DNA of 64,000 bases, from assembly GCF_000524195.1 (NCBI RefSeq), contig NW_020170433.1:449483-513482 (forward strand), given 5' to 3'. This DNA is from Echinococcus granulosus. Its lineage: Eukaryota > Platyhelminthes > Cestoda > Cyclophyllidea > Taeniidae. Positions 12,195-26,472 of this stretch are shown piece by piece. The position numbers were made by a program, and so were the translations under genes. The notes below the pieces were generated by a model. That model made no database searches and had not been told where the DNA came from. It worked only from the letters and a program-made list of their open reading frames with translations. How positions within the stretch are numbered: the stretch's first letter is position 1; each line of letters starts with the position of its first letter.

Positions 12195-12327
12195 ATTAAT
12201 TTTCTTTAATTTAGAGGAAACATTATTTTAAACAAACTTCTTTAAGCGTCTTGATGTGCGTATTCAAATGAATCTGATTTTGCAGAGCCATTTTAATTGG
12301 CCACCAAACTGGGTCGGTGTGTCCTCT

Positions 12328-12343
12328 TCTCTCTCTCTCTCTC
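12328..12343. repeat. (TC)8 microsatellite
   Basis: Eight uninterrupted TC dinucleotides. Confidence 0.9.
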
Positions 12344-14403
12344 CTCGTTGTGTGTGAGAAAAATTTCAACTCAAGTTTGAAATTCCACTCCTAATGTGCT
12401 CCTCCAAATAGCGACTTTTTGCGGTTCCTTCGCTGCAAATGGAGTCAAGTTTCTCCTCTCACCTGCGCACTTTCCATGCTTGATAGCGGACCAAGAGCAT
12501 CTACCCGTTTGTGAATAAAAAATTACCGTGCATTATTCCGATGTGTGACTACTTTTAAATCAGCAGGAAAACTAACAAGCTGAACATGTTTCTAACTTTC
12601 TGGTTTTCTTATCTGGCGTCACACATATGTAACATGCCTTTTATAAAATCTTCATCCATTTGTCCACGTCGAATCGTATGGCAAACGTGAAATGTTTTCA
12701 AATGCGTTTGTGCCACATTGTGGTGGTCCATTTTGCTCTGAGATTCTGGCAGTGAGGGTACCAAAGTGTCATAAAATGGAATTTTAAATTAAAATAAGGA
12801 ACCAAAACTTGTGTTTTTCATTCGGACCTCACGTATACAACAACCAAGGTCCACATTTCTTCAGCAATGGGGCCAAAATTACAGTACAAAGTATTTGTAT
12901 CCTTGGTTTCTGCCATAAGCAAACCAGTCAGCTAACAATTAGGATGTATTAACAACTATTATGGAAGTAACAATGAGTTTATGGCTAATTTGTCATTCTA
13001 CACTTAAGTGTCTATCGCTCTACGGAATGAATAAGCTGTACTGGAGCACATCATTTTATCGACTGAGGTTAGCTTCGGTTTGGACAAACCATTTTAGTTT
13101 CTCTATTATTCTACTTTCAGTTATATTACTGAAGGATAAATGTCTGCAAAATGCAAGGGTGGAAACCTAATCTCTGTTTGTAATTGTGTTAAAAGATCGG
13201 ACAGTTAAATATATGTTCCTTTTGACCAGTAATGAGCATATTCGGCCAGTTTTCTACAAAGTGGACCAGAAACTACCAACAGCACCCAGGGGAAATTGAC
13301 GACTAAGATATCGCAGTTAGCAACACTTCGAGTAGGTCAAACAATTTTCCTAAAAGCTAATTAATGAACCCCAATATCTCTAAATGAGCATTTTAATTGA
13401 AACTTGGGGTCAAATGCGCTAGGAAGGTAAGTTTTTATTAAGCCCCCGGGATTCCAGTTCATTAAAATTGGATAGTGGAGCTGAAACATCCTGTCAGCAA
13501 GGTGGTTTGTTGCAGCGGACATGGAAGGGACATTTAGCAGACTGCGATGTGTCCGTGAATACGTTCACTATGGAGAATTTCATTTGCTAATACCACCTGC
13601 TGCTGCTACTGCCACAGGGCTCCCAATCCTGTGGTTCCACGGTAGTCAAAAGTCCCAATTGCAGGTGCTCGAAAAACGATGTCACAAGCACGTCTTCTCG
13701 TCTTGCGATTAATCAATTTGTGAACAGAATGATGGTTGCTGTTTGGGTCACCATAACATCCCCATCCCTCCCTCATATGGAAGGGCACGAGGGAAGGGGT
13801 GGGGGAAGTCAATCTCTCCTTGCCTGCACCATATCGCAACTGTGTAGGTTGTAGTTCACGTCATAAACTATATCCCAAAACTCGACGAATATTTTGTCTG
13901 AAAACAAGAACATGGTGAAAGGAAACCTCCCGTTAATGCAGTTCATGTCTTTCTACATAATTGTGACTAGTATATTTGTCACAGTTGGCTTAGTCACTAG
14001 ATGACTTTAGTTGCGCAATTATCACATAATTCCGGTAGCTATGCACAAGCCCTACTTTTTCGGTATTGTGGAGCCCAGAGTCTTTTATGGAGATGAAGAG
14101 ACAATATTCTAGGAGAACATACATTGCCAATGCAAAATAGGGCTTGCGGCTACTGGCATAGTCCGGAGCCCCTAAGAGACCCTTCACCAAAAACCGCGAG
14201 TTTAAGAGACAAATAACGTTTACAATGTGGCCAAAGTAACTGAGCCCCAAGTGCTAGGGTTGGCAGTTTTACAAGAATAATAATATTCGTAAAGTCCGAA
14301 TATAACATCTTTTAAGGTGAAACAAATACTTAAAGACAGTTAAAAGTAATCTAAAAAGTTTGGATTATGGAGTTTTTCGACTCAACCCACGTATTTTGAA
14401 CTG

Positions 14404-14423
14404 TGACACTAATGCTAGTGTCA
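14404..14423. repeat. Perfect 8-bp hairpin
   Basis: TGACACTA and TAGTGTCA pair across the tetraloop ATGC. Nothing nearby shows a function. Confidence 0.5.
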
Positions 14424-16860
14424 GGATATCAGGCGTAGGCTTGCCTCTCTTAAAGGGATTGGTGGCGGTTTATGCTTTTTAATTAACCATCCATTCAGCT
14501 CAATAATTTTATCTGTCAACTGTGTTAATCAACAAACAACATAACCTTTTCCGGCGAGTATTTGGACTCAAGCAGTGCTTCTAACCACTTCTACCAACGT
14601 TGATGCTTACTGAATAGGATTCAGAAGAAATAAGTAGACCTAACAATAATTTCTGCTGGCACCAATGTAGTCTCTAATCTTGCGGATTTATTTCAAATTA
14701 AATTGCATCACAAAACTCATGGAGTTAATTAAAATTGTCAGCTTCTCTATTTTTTTGTGAAGGTATAGCAAAATCAGCAGTAATAGTACTCAAAACCAAC
14801 TCAGAAGGATAATATCCTACCATCACGGTCAAAAAGTTCATAGACCATATGATATAGGAGATGTAAGAACTATTGCCTTCCACTTTCTTTTTGATTCCCT
14901 TCAACTGCATTAATAAGAATATGCTGCTTTGCGAAGTCTTCAGCCCCATTTAGAGTTGGGGAAGCTGAAACTGACGGCTTTTGGCAATATGAAGAGCACT
15001 CCACTGCATCTCCTTCTCCCTAGTATACGTAGCAACTTATTAGGCTGAACTTGCTTCACCACCACCGCCACCACTCCATTTGGACGCCTTCGTCCGGTTT
15101 ATTTGCCAGTTAGGCGAACTGTGGCATAAGTGCGTCAGGGGCGAGAAGGATTTTATTATCAATTTTTATTAGGACACGACGCTGCAGCTTGGATATTTAT
15201 GCTTATGGATGAGGCCACCGCTTCTAAAATGGCAGTCGACGGGTTTTATCACACACACCAACAGTGTCCGAGTGAGAGAAGAGGGGTCAGGCAGATAGAT
15301 GATTGATAAATCGCATATGCATCTGTTCAATTGAAGCTGACCTCATAAACCCGGTCAGGTTGCCAATCCACCTCCAACAACTTCTATTTCAAGGTGTTTG
15401 ATGGTTGCTGGACCAAAATTTAGTAAGTCTTTATCGTAAAATGGGCTAGGAAGTGAAACAAAACTCATAAAAGCATCTATTCTCAAATTGGTGTAAATAA
15501 GCCCATGATTTAGCATGCGTATTGCCATGGAATAAGGCCGTGTTCTGCTTCATTTAGTAGCTATTACAAAAAAGTATGCACCTTTAATAGTAAACAGGGA
15601 TCGTACGATTTTATCTTCCGGCAACTCCTGTAAATAAGCACTGCTACTAGGAGATAACTAAAATAAGCAAATTCTCTAAAGGCAGTTCAAGCATCTGTAC
15701 TTAATCCCTCACCGACAACACTGGAGGACTGGAGTCACTGAGGTCTCAAAAAACCATCAAAAGGTTTGCAAACAATGCTTACATCAGGTGCGCATTATAT
15801 TCGCATAAAGGCGCCCTACATAACTTTTTTCGTCGTGCTAAAAATCTTTTTGTTTTTGATACATTTGATTTCGGCAGTTCGACGCAGATGGTTATTTGAA
15901 AAGAGTTGGAATTGTTATGCAACTAACCGTCTTTTATAGTACACAACAAGGTTAGTGATCGTATTGTTTTTGCTCGTTTGCACTTGTTGTGAGATTTTCG
16001 TTGACTTCACTTAATCAGTAAATTCCTTAAGATTGCTCTGGTGATTTATCATTTTGAGTGGTGCAGACAGTACCAATCTTGTTCATTTTAGGTTATGCTA
16101 TGCTCATGGAACATTGCAGATGTGACTGATGACTTTTCGGTGGAGGTGATGATTACGCAGTTAATCAACAAATTGTGAAATATAACTATTTAACATCTAC
16201 ATCTTCAGTTTTAAGGATATTTGCATTTAAAAGCGTAGAACCATAGGTTGCCCTAGCTGCCTTTTTGCAAAAATCGCGTTTTATTCACTTGTGTTAGTGG
16301 GACTGGAATGACAAAGATTTCAAGCTTCTATTCCCGCATTTCCTTTCTTCCCTCTCTTAAGGGCAGTAAACTAGTCCGATTAAAATATGCTTAGAGTAAA
16401 TCAATGAAACCTCTTGAAGCCTTTTTAAAAGTTCCTTCTGGGCTCAACCCTTAATTTCAAATAGAACGATTAATACTTTGGAAGGTAATACCAAATGCAG
16501 TTAGTTTTGGTGGAAAGAAATAAATAATCATCAGGCTGTGAGATTTCCAATTGGCACAATGTTAAGTAACTAAACGTCTAAATAGGATAGCAAGCCGGAC
16601 TTAATGATAGTCATGGCAAAAGGAGTGATCTGCGGACTTCCAATCTATTTGCTTTTTGGGAAATTCAATCAAACTCTTCATTTCTCATTAAAACAAATCT
16701 GTCAAATGGTGGCGCTACTGACATTTTGCCCTATGATACTTGGAGGTAAGGTAGCTTAGACATTTCATTTCTAACTGACCAAATAAACATTATATGGCGG
16801 TGGAAAAGCTTTTGAATGTTATCGAGCCTTTACCCCACTGAGGGAGCATATAACATATTT

Positions 16861-16920
16861 TTCCCACTTCCTGTTTTGGCAAAGTTAAGGCACTAAGCTT
16901 TGTCTTTCTGTATCAGATTA
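16861..16920 (+). repeat. Weak repeat, copy 1
   Basis: Resembles 17788-17846. Shared words in order are TTTTGG, AAGTTAAG, AGCTTT, a pyrimidine-rich tract, and TCAGATT. The two are about 0.9 kb apart in the same orientation. The similarity is short and diverged. Confidence 0.3.
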
Positions 16921-17787
16921 AAACTTTATGCAGTCTTCAAAGCGTACATCAAAATACATGTTTATTTTTAAATCCGCTAAGATACACTCTTCAAAAATAA
17001 TTATGCTTCCGATACTGCTATCTTTATATTTTACTCAATAAACGCTTCTCTAACTGTAAATAAAGCGTTAGCACCTCTTTTATGAGAGCTTGTCACTCCG
17101 CAAGTTCAATCTCCAAAGTAGGTGCAAACTTTAAATGGTAGCTATAGTTACTAATCGTAATTTATTTTTTTCTTCATAACTACATAAGTTTTAATGACCT
17201 TTACTGTTAGAAAAAGTCCAAATATTGATAAAAAGCAAGTTTTATTTGAATGTTTTCAAATTTATGGATGCATTGTTAAAATGCGTTTAAAAGGCCTAAA
17301 AGAAATATAAAAAGAATACAGTAAAAGGGCAGCGAGTGCAGTTTCAGACCAGTCGACTTAGCTGGTGATCCGTCTGTTAACTGTAAGCAGTCTCTGATGT
17401 TCATTCTTAATTAAAGCATTCTTTAAGTACTTGATAAATCACTACGATTTTGCTCTAATAAAACTCCTTGACCCCAAAACAAAGTTAAGTTCTCATACTG
17501 ACGGAGCTTTTAGGAAGAGATTCTGGAGTAGAAAAGTACGTAGGCATGCTGATGCTCCAAATTAGAAACAAAAATCCAGATATTTACCTTTAAAGATCAG
17601 CTAATGTTGAGTGGAAGATAATTGAAAGTTTGAGTTTTGGCTTCTTATTTTAAAGGTTGCACCACTAACCCACATTTTGAGTTACCGAAAATGATATTTT
17701 TATTTATGCTTTCTAAATAATTGGTTTTGACGTTTCGTCAAAAGTAACGAATTGGATATTGTCAGAATTAGAGGTAAACTAAGAAGA

Positions 17788-17846
17788 TTTCCCATTTTGG
17801 TGAAGTTAAGACGTTCAGCTTTTTCTTCATCTTCAGATTTGTTAGC
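17788..17846 (+). repeat. Weak repeat, copy 2
   Basis: Partner of 16861-16920, with the same order of short shared words and the same orientation. It may be an old tandem-type duplication or a member of a small dispersed family. Confidence 0.3.
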
Positions 17847-19766
17847 ACTTGTCTTCGCTTCAATGCAGATGTTTTGCACTAAACCCTGCCATTCTGAAAT
17901 ACTTTGTAACTCTCCATATTATCCCAATTTTTGCAAATTTATTCAGTTTATCGAACGTTCAAAGTCAGAAAAATTTTGAGCTTTGCAATGACTTATATTC
18001 TTTGGGAGTAAATAAGAGTTCAAGACAGCAAATATCTTTGATACAATTCGTAGAGAACTGAAAACTTAAAAGTGGTTGCATTTAAGTTAATACTTTTTTG
18101 GAATATATAAGGCATCAGAAGTTCTACAAATATAAATTATTGAAGTATGTGCATTAGCCATTGATAAAATACATAATTCTTTATTTCATCTCACCGGTAA
18201 TTCCTATCTTCTCTTGCGCACTCCTAAGTACAGCAAACCAACATGATCAAAGGTGTCCGGAATGACAAGTGCCCTAAAGGTAGCAAAAATTTCATTTTTG
18301 TAGTCAAACTTTGATCCCACCATTAATTTTTTAATTCCACCATATTTTTGAAAGATTAGACCTTCAATACATGGAAGAATGAAAGCGTGCTGATGATCGT
18401 GTCCTCTCACAACAGGTATCTGGTAAACTCAAAAGCAATATATTGATAGGTGAGGAGGAGGAAAAAAAACACACCTGGAGATGAAGAAACCAGATGTGAC
18501 GAGACAATGCATCGTTTAACCTACCCAGGAGGCAAAAACTGCCACATTGTAGAGCTGATTTATTGCGAGTGGCCGTGAAGTTGCCCGACCAGGGGTTGCC
18601 TACTACTGGGTGACTTATTGTCCTTGCTTGTCTTTCAACCGCCGACTAAGTTGACTTACACTTTTTCTATTTACTTTTACAACAGAAAAGGAGCAAACTT
18701 ATTTAGGCGAATCTGTGAGTGCGATAAATGAGTTGTTAAGGACTATGTCAAAAAAATTAGAAAAATGGCGTCCCAGTCAACAAGTTCATTTCTCAATAAA
18801 TTGTAAACAATGTAGGTTAAAAAGTAAGCTTATATTTTTGTTTAAAATTGGGGAAATGAACTTTCAGATGTTGCGATGCACCAACTTCAATTCGTCTCCC
18901 GCCTAGAAGAAGGCCTTTAGCTGCTCCGCCTTGTTATGCTCTTACACGTATTCATGGCCAAACTTACAAGAATGTGACCGCACTCACTAGTCCCACTCTT
19001 GTTAGCCAATGGAGGCTTAGAGCTGACTTTGGTGAGAAACCCACCTCTTTTATGCATTTTGACGTCTTCATTATGGAACGGAAAATTATCATCTTATAAA
19101 AAGTGGACATTTTAACAGAAATTGTTCCGTACACTTTGATGAAAACTGAAGTGGAATATTTCCGTATGTGGGAGCAGGCCGCACGGAATTGTATCTAAGT
19201 TTGTAGTTATGAAATCATATAACAGGAACAACATAGAAGACAGAAGAAGGTGGAATCATCTTGTGCACTTTACAAGCGCATAAAACATCGGTGTTATAAG
19301 CTTCAAAACTTCTACCTGCATCACTTCATCAAAATAACAAAGCTAGTGACACTTTTAGTTCTAGAAAACAGCGATCAACTGGTCCTCGTATTAGGAGAAT
19401 ACACTAGGTTGTTTAACTTGCAATATACTTGTGAGGCATTACATGGAAAATCTTTCATTTCCTCAATCACAGTTGATAATCTATCTGTAAAAACTTTGAA
19501 ATATGTGGTATTCCTGGGCAAATCCCAATTAAACCGGGTTCCACTATTGGTTTTTTTGGTAATAAAAACTCTACATACATAACACCAACTCTTTGTGAAC
19601 TACAAAGTTTTCATATCTGACAGGCACACAGGCTGCCTGTGTCTTGAAGTGAGGTGTGACTTGCCAAACATAAAACGTCTTTAGAACACGCCTATGTGAT
19701 AAGGCAATGCAAATACTCGCAGACTATAATAATTTGATCATTTGTTTAACGATTCACTTTGGTTTT

Positions 19767-19868
19767 GCTCCATGCCAGTGGCCCCTCACCCCTTCTATTC
19801 ATCGACACTGTAATTTCTGTCCTAGTATTTTGAGTTCCTTCATCTTCAGGAAAGACTTAGATAGCTAC
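19767..19868 (+). repeat. Dispersed repeat, copy B
   Basis: The best match to copy A at 4670-4782. CTCACCCCTTCT, CCTAGTATTTT, a pyrimidine-rich tract and TTCAGGAAAGACT occur in the same order with small indels. It also shares the 3' word AGCTAC with copy C. Confidence 0.5.
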
Positions 19869-22800
19869 AATTTATCTTTGGGTAGTCTTTGATTAACCAA
19901 GACGATTTCGCATTACGTATAACACCAACTTCCGTTAAGCAGTAGATAAGTAAAGTGATAAATGATGGGCTAAATAGAAGCAATGCCTTGATCAAGCATT
20001 CAGAATAGCTAACGACTTTTTACTCCTACAAGCACAAGTATTAGCAGGGCAGATATTATTTTCTTTATATGGTGGATGTAAATGTATAGCAGGTTTACAT
20101 AAAATTGGTGTTGTCTTGATTTTGCATACTGAAGCAATTGCACGGCTCAGTGGAAAACCTAGGGAGCCTCATCTCAAGCCAACTCTCCTATCAGGGTAGA
20201 GTTCCATGTTAAAGTGATGCTTTTTATCATGCCAGGAATAGTCTGACGAACTTTAGACGCGACACTTACGCCTCATCAACTCTAATTTGCGTCAGTAGCT
20301 TTGATCACTTATCTTAGCCGAGGTCACCAAGTATGATCAAAGTAGATTGCAAGAGTGCATAATGAGATTTTATGAAGCCGTTGCAGGCATATTTACCTTT
20401 TCATGAGAGAAACTCTAAAACAGTCAAGCCATTTGGACAAGATCACAAAGTCGATACGTGAGTTAATGCCAGAGAGCCAAGGATTTTGTTTTAAAATCAG
20501 ACATTTCAACTACATTGACTTAAAGTCACATAATATTTGCTCAAAAGTTTTCCAAGTGACTCAAACAGTCAAAATTACAAGTACAACTAATAGTTAAATT
20601 AGTCTAATAAGAAAATGGGGTAGAATGCAGCGAACTGACAGTCAGTCCCTCTGTATGCCTGTGCATGAATCTATTTCTCGATGGGAATGCAAACGATTAA
20701 AAAAGATCCACAGCACGGAATTATGTGGCTTTCATATTGTAAACTTCTCGAAACAAATCCGATGTCAACTTAAGGAAAGGGTAGTTTTGGAGAAATGAAC
20801 AAAAAAAAAACAACGCCAAATTTGTATTGTGGTCCTATAATTTGCAGCTTTTACAAGTAGAAGTTCGTAACATTTTTGCAGTGCTAATGTCTCGAGCAGG
20901 ACCCTACAGTACCTAAATCAAGGCTATCATCATATGGACAAGGGAATTGGGAGAACTCTCCGCTATGTTGGTATTGTAAGGAGATTTTTAATAGGTCTGT
21001 CTGTTTTACTTTGTGGTCCTTCGCAATCTTTACTACAGGATGTAGTTCCACTGGCAGGGTGCTTTGGACTCTTGCGGAATGTTTACCTGTTTGAGCCTAT
21101 TCGAGTGGCGTTTGACGTACAGAAGCACTCGAGTGTAGAGAAGGGGGCCAAAAATCCTACCAATTCCCCTTTTTAATCTTGTTAAGATTTTTTTCCGAAA
21201 ATAAGCTTAAAAAATTCGATTTTTAGGACAAATTTCCAAATTCATCTACGAATAGGTAAAGTGATAGAGGATATAATTGGGGGGCTTCGAAATATCCCAA
21301 TCTAGCTACTTTACAGTGACCATGGGAAGGCGCTCCAGGAAGAGTAATTTGCCTCGTCTATTAGTTGTCTGAGAACTTGTTGGTTAAGCCTATTGTGTTG
21401 CAGAGTTGATTAAAAAGTTTCATAGGGCATAAAGATGTGAGATTGGCTAACTAGCAGTGCGAAGTCAACACTAGAAAAATTAGGGAAAAATTTTTTAGCT
21501 GGCGCCACTACCTTGGGATTAGTAAATCACCATCTGACCATCTGGTTTAACGAACAAAATACACACAATCACGCAAACAAAACTGCCTTTTAAGGGAAAA
21601 GTTATCATCATCCTCCGCTTTATCCGCTTTCGCCACATGTGGACTAGTTTCAGTGCAGTCGTTCTGCAATTAGTCCTCTTGCTGGAAACTTTCACGTTTG
21701 ACTATCTGTCCTCTCACTTGTGCTGCTCCCTACGATTTTCTGCCCATCTCGGTGCACCAAACTGCCTTTCAGGAAACCAAATCTACCATTATGCATGAAG
21801 GTAGTACTTAAAAAAAGTCAGTTGCCAAGAATGAACGCAATTATGGCACGAATTAAAATAAATATTATAGAAACTACAGACACTAAAATGACACCCATTT
21901 AGTATTTTATTAAATATTTTGTTAAACAAAACGAGTGCCAACCTGTTAACCTATCAAATTCCCCATTTAACAAAAGATTGCTAGCGTAGGGAAAATTTGT
22001 CGTAAACATCACTTGGAGGAAATGCGGAGGATGAGGATGAGGAAGTACCTCTTTTCCATTTCAGTCGAATTATAAATTTCTTGCAAAGTTTGCGGCGGTA
22101 TGCATGAGGTCATGCATTGCTATCCTTTGCTGTCATGGAGGAATAAGAATGGGCATTTCACCCGAGTGATTGACTGGTCCTAAATTTCGTAAGTCATTTT
22201 CCCTTCTTTTCTCACCCTCCTACCAACTAGTGAACCGTACCCTTGCCATTTGCAGACGTAGATTACAGTTAACAACTCTCCAGTTTTAAAACCAAGCCAT
22301 ATGCAAATAAAAGCAAGTTTGACGTAGCGGTAGGTAAACCAACTGCGTGATGATATTATATCAAATGGGAAGGCATTCTGTGGTTTTTCAAGTACTTTCA
22401 TCCCGGAATGTTTTGCAGTTGGCAGCTTGGTACTCTGTCAACCACTAATGGTCAGAAATAATTGCATATATTAAACATTTGAAGAAATAGCTTAAAAAAC
22501 AAGGCGAAGCAGGATAAAAGCAAAAGCATCGCTTACTTTTCACAACCAGACACTTCACAAGTTTTAGAAGGTTACTACGTTACTACGTAAAGAAATTCTG
22601 TGATGGAAATTTTGCATGATAATGCCAAAAGAATGTGCCTGGGGAATTCGCAGACAAATCCGAATGCCCGTAAATGAGTATGGTAGACCAATTTATGCTA
22701 ATGCTGCCACTTCCATGATAACTTGTGGATAAGACGTTCTCCCTCTCAAGAAGTTATTGGGATGTGCTGTTTAGCCTAATGCAAATACACTTGAATGATG

Positions 22801-25800
22801 CGCCAGTAGACCGGATTGACAGTTTACCCGTGAACGTGACGAGTGCTTGTGAAAGTAGGTGTGCAGCAGGGCGGTTGAAAACCAAGAGAATTCGCGTAGG
22901 TAAATGTAGAGTTGAGGGGATTGTGGCACTATAAGGCTAATGTGAGGGCAAAATCCATTTAATTTGGTCATGATATCACTTGTTGGATTAACTGGTCTTG
23001 TCTGCTTCTTACAAAGAATCTTTCCTTCTTCAACTTAAGGATGTGCAGCTGTGACTTTAGACCAATGTCAAGGAATTCATATTAAGCAAATCCATCTACT
23101 GTGAATCCTACACAAAGTGGGGCTTACCAGAGACAAAACTAATTTCTCAATACGAGATCCTCTGCGTAAAAATTGCGATGGGCGATAAATGCCAAATGGA
23201 CTTGAGGTGGATAAGGTATAAATTAATAGTTTTTTGATTTTACTGTCATTTGTTAATGGATGAGACCCATCTGCTTGGCAACTTCTATGACCGTCCAAGT
23301 TGATTTTTTCATAGGCGAATCGCTATGTCACTCATCGTAAAAGCAACTCAGAATCCATTTGAAGTTAATCTTGAATGGACGTGTAGTTGCCGTTAGTATT
23401 GAAAACAGAGGATTATCTGGATGCAATGCGTCTATCTTTGAGAGAATAATCACCATCGTTAAATTGGTTAGAGAAGTTTAAATTGGACAGGACGGTTAGC
23501 TTCCACATACATCATCCGTCCCAAATGCAGTATTGAAAATGCTGCGAGAAGCTTCCGCATCTTCTAAGCTCTGTTTAAATGACTAACGCAAAGAAGTCCA
23601 AACTACACCCTTTAGGCTTAATCAAGGTTATTTGATGTGAGGGTCATGTTTTTTAAACATATTATCTGCAATAAGGTATTACGACTAAAAATCAAAATAA
23701 TGAGAAGGAAGGCTTTGATGATGCGTCTTTAAATTTCTCCGTTTCAGTCAATATCCATCAGACTCATACTACTTCATGCCACACCGTAGTGACAGAGAAG
23801 GTCAAAATGAAAACACGAAATATGTCACATTTCTGCTCAGTCACCTGTGGCATAAAGTTTGCGCGAACATCGGTGGCATAAGTCAGTGAGGATGAAACCG
23901 TAGTTTCAGACACAGGGCCCCCACTTAGCGGACCGAATGGGGCTGGTTTTACTAGCTAATGCTGACGAAATTGGTCTCCTGGAAGCCTTTGAAATGGCCG
24001 AGTAAAAGCCGAATCCGGGTTAATTACCCCTAGTTCTCGTCCATCCCCGCCCACATTTGATCCTGTGGGTGGCCGCGGAGTGGCGTTGTTTGTTCTCCAC
24101 AATTTTTATTACCCAACTGGTCCAAAGTTCACACGCAGTTTGTGTTTGGGGTGGAAAGAGGAGAAAACGCTTTTCACACCTGTGGGCACAAGCACAAAGG
24201 CGGAGATAAGCGCTATCAGGTCGTACCTAAACATACAAAGGAAACCTCAGCATTTTTTTGTTTCTATTCAGTAAAGTGGCATCACGCTACCTTTAGCAGT
24301 GGATGTCGTCGAATCATCATCCTTTTATTCTCCATATAAACTGGTATTTAACTATCTTCCCTTGTTTCGACCGTTGACGCTTTCGTTTACATATTCGTAT
24401 CCTAATCTTCTCATTTCTGCCTTTCATTTTTCTTCAGTCCGTCAGCTCTCAAGAACTTTGTTGTTGTAACTTTGCTTTTCAAGTTACCGTTTTCAAAGTT
24501 GCTATGCGAATCATTTAAAGAGCTTTGAAGTGTCTCATTCATGAAAAATGTGTGACTTCTCAAAAGGTGTATCACCTCCTCCAACTTTTTAATCACGTAA
24601 TACTTCAGCGCAAATTCACAGAATAAGCAGAATCTACGTGCTTCGAAATAATTTAAATCAGTAAGAGGGGGACTAAATATGCAACTTTAAAAGATTTTTT
24701 CTGGCTGTATAAGTATCATACGGAGGTTTAATAAATTATGGCATCAGTGAAATTTATATTCATCCAACTTTGAGACACATAACTTACTCACGTAGTCCGT
24801 AGAAATGAAAGAAATTGTGGTAAATTGCACCGCGCGCAACCCAGTAACTGCGGTTGAACTGCTGTGATCAAGAAGTAATATAAAGGCTCACTAAAACGGA
24901 TGTCAACATTGGTAGGCAAGATGCATTCTTTGCTGCCTTAAAACATATTCCAAGCTAATTTTTTCATATATCCTTGGTAGAAAATAAGAAATTTTCCTAA
25001 GCTGAAAGTTTTGTGAAAACTAATTACTAAATGGAAGCAGGAAGGGTGTGAGATAATGCAGTAATCACATATGATTTTCATTTATTAGAATTAACGCTAA
25101 AGAGTGTTTACTTGGTGAGGATAGTTGGTAATATTTGTGGAGGAATATAAGGTACCATCGAGAGGTGTACCGTCCTAAAGAAACACGTTTCAATTGCGTC
25201 GTGCATATTGTATGCAGGTCAGCTCGGGCAATTTTTGCTTCATTATAACAGACACGACTTGAACCATAGAAAATTAGGATGCTATGATATATTCCGTCCT
25301 TTACGCTCCTTTGATAGCGAGCTTTCAAATTCCAAACTTTTGACCGAGTTAAGAGTACATCTGCGTATTATGATGGTAGAAGAGAGCGCACAGACTTTAC
25401 GCTTCCCTTTCAGCACATGAGTGCAATTTAGTGAAGCAAGAAAAAGAATGCGCATTTTTTGTAAATTTTTGAATACCCATTGTGTTTACTGACCCGAAAG
25501 CCACTTCATTTTATAAAAAATGAAGTGTAAATATTGTCACAATTAATGTCCTTTTTCACTAACCTCAATGGAAAATTCACATAAAGTTTTAGGTGTTTGC
25601 ATACAATAATTACCTCCTTCAAGTCAACTAACAGTGTGGATGCATGAAACATTTGTCGATGACTTTGTTGTTAAGTGACTATCCTTATCGACATGCAATA
25701 AAAAATGATAAGAACTAAAAAGCCACGAAATTTGGGTGGACAGCGCTATTTTCTAATCTTATGCTACGTAAAATTGCATTAAAGTTCTCGCTGTTATGCA

Positions 25801-26470
25801 GTTCTTTATTGCTTTGGAAGTTGTAAATAGGAAATTACTCGGCCTATAATCCATTTGTTTCATAAAAGTCAATTATTAAACCCATATTCCTAACATTTTT
25901 GGATTGTATTTGTTCTGACAAAATAATGACAGGGAATTTGGTACTTCGCAAAGCAACGCATTAACATTGATGCAGAAGACAGCCAAAAAATTAGAGGCTC
26001 GATACGAAATCAGAAGCACATCCCTGAAACTATCGACAAAGTATTTTTTAAAGAAGCAGCAATAATAGCCAAGTTCAAAGTGCTCCAGATCGGGTGTGAG
26101 AGAAAATATTTTCCCCCAAGTGAACAGACAGATCAAACATGAAGATGAGGCCCTTTTAAAAGTGAACAAGCAGTTTGCATGGAATTAGCCACATAGCAAC
26201 GAGTGATGTCCATCGATACAATGTGATTTAAAAGTGTTTTACTGGAATTTACGCGATAGGTGGTGAGGAAAATTGCTACCTCTTGTATATCAGTCAATCA
26301 ATTAACCCAAAACTAATAAGACCCTCATTAAATCACATTAAGAATGCACCGATAAATGTGAATCAAATGATGTGCATATGAAATTTATCAAAGACCACAT
26401 CTTATACAAATTTATGCAATTTACTTTCACTTAATCTCACATTGGGCATTGTACGGGATGCTGACATTTC
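19869..26470. other. Gene desert, part 2
   Basis: No gene was recognised. Frames of 60-97 codons occur on both strands without motifs or consistent splice sites. An 11-bp hairpin lies at 25502-25527. Confidence 0.45.
25502..25527. repeat. 11-bp hairpin
   Basis: CACTTCATTTT and AAAATGAAGTG pair perfectly across a 4-nt loop (ATAA). Confidence 0.6.
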
Positions 26471-26472
26471 GT

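Larger units (their letters stand above)
12195..19766. other. Gene desert, part 1
   Basis: No exon chain, RNA gene or mobile element was recognised. It holds a (TC)8 run at 12328-12343, a hairpin at 14404-14423 and a weak repeat pair (16861-16920 and 17788-17846). The 110-codon frame at 19250-19582 has no motif and is within the chance range for this composition. Confidence 0.45.

Noticed and set aside
19250..19582. 110-codon open frame
   Set aside because: No ATG start, no motif and no splice context. Several frames this long are expected by chance in 64 kb of this composition.
24065..24339. Frames with CGHKHKGGDKRY, recalling ribosomal protein L2
   Set aside because: The similarity is a short basic run only; the surrounding L2 motifs are absent.
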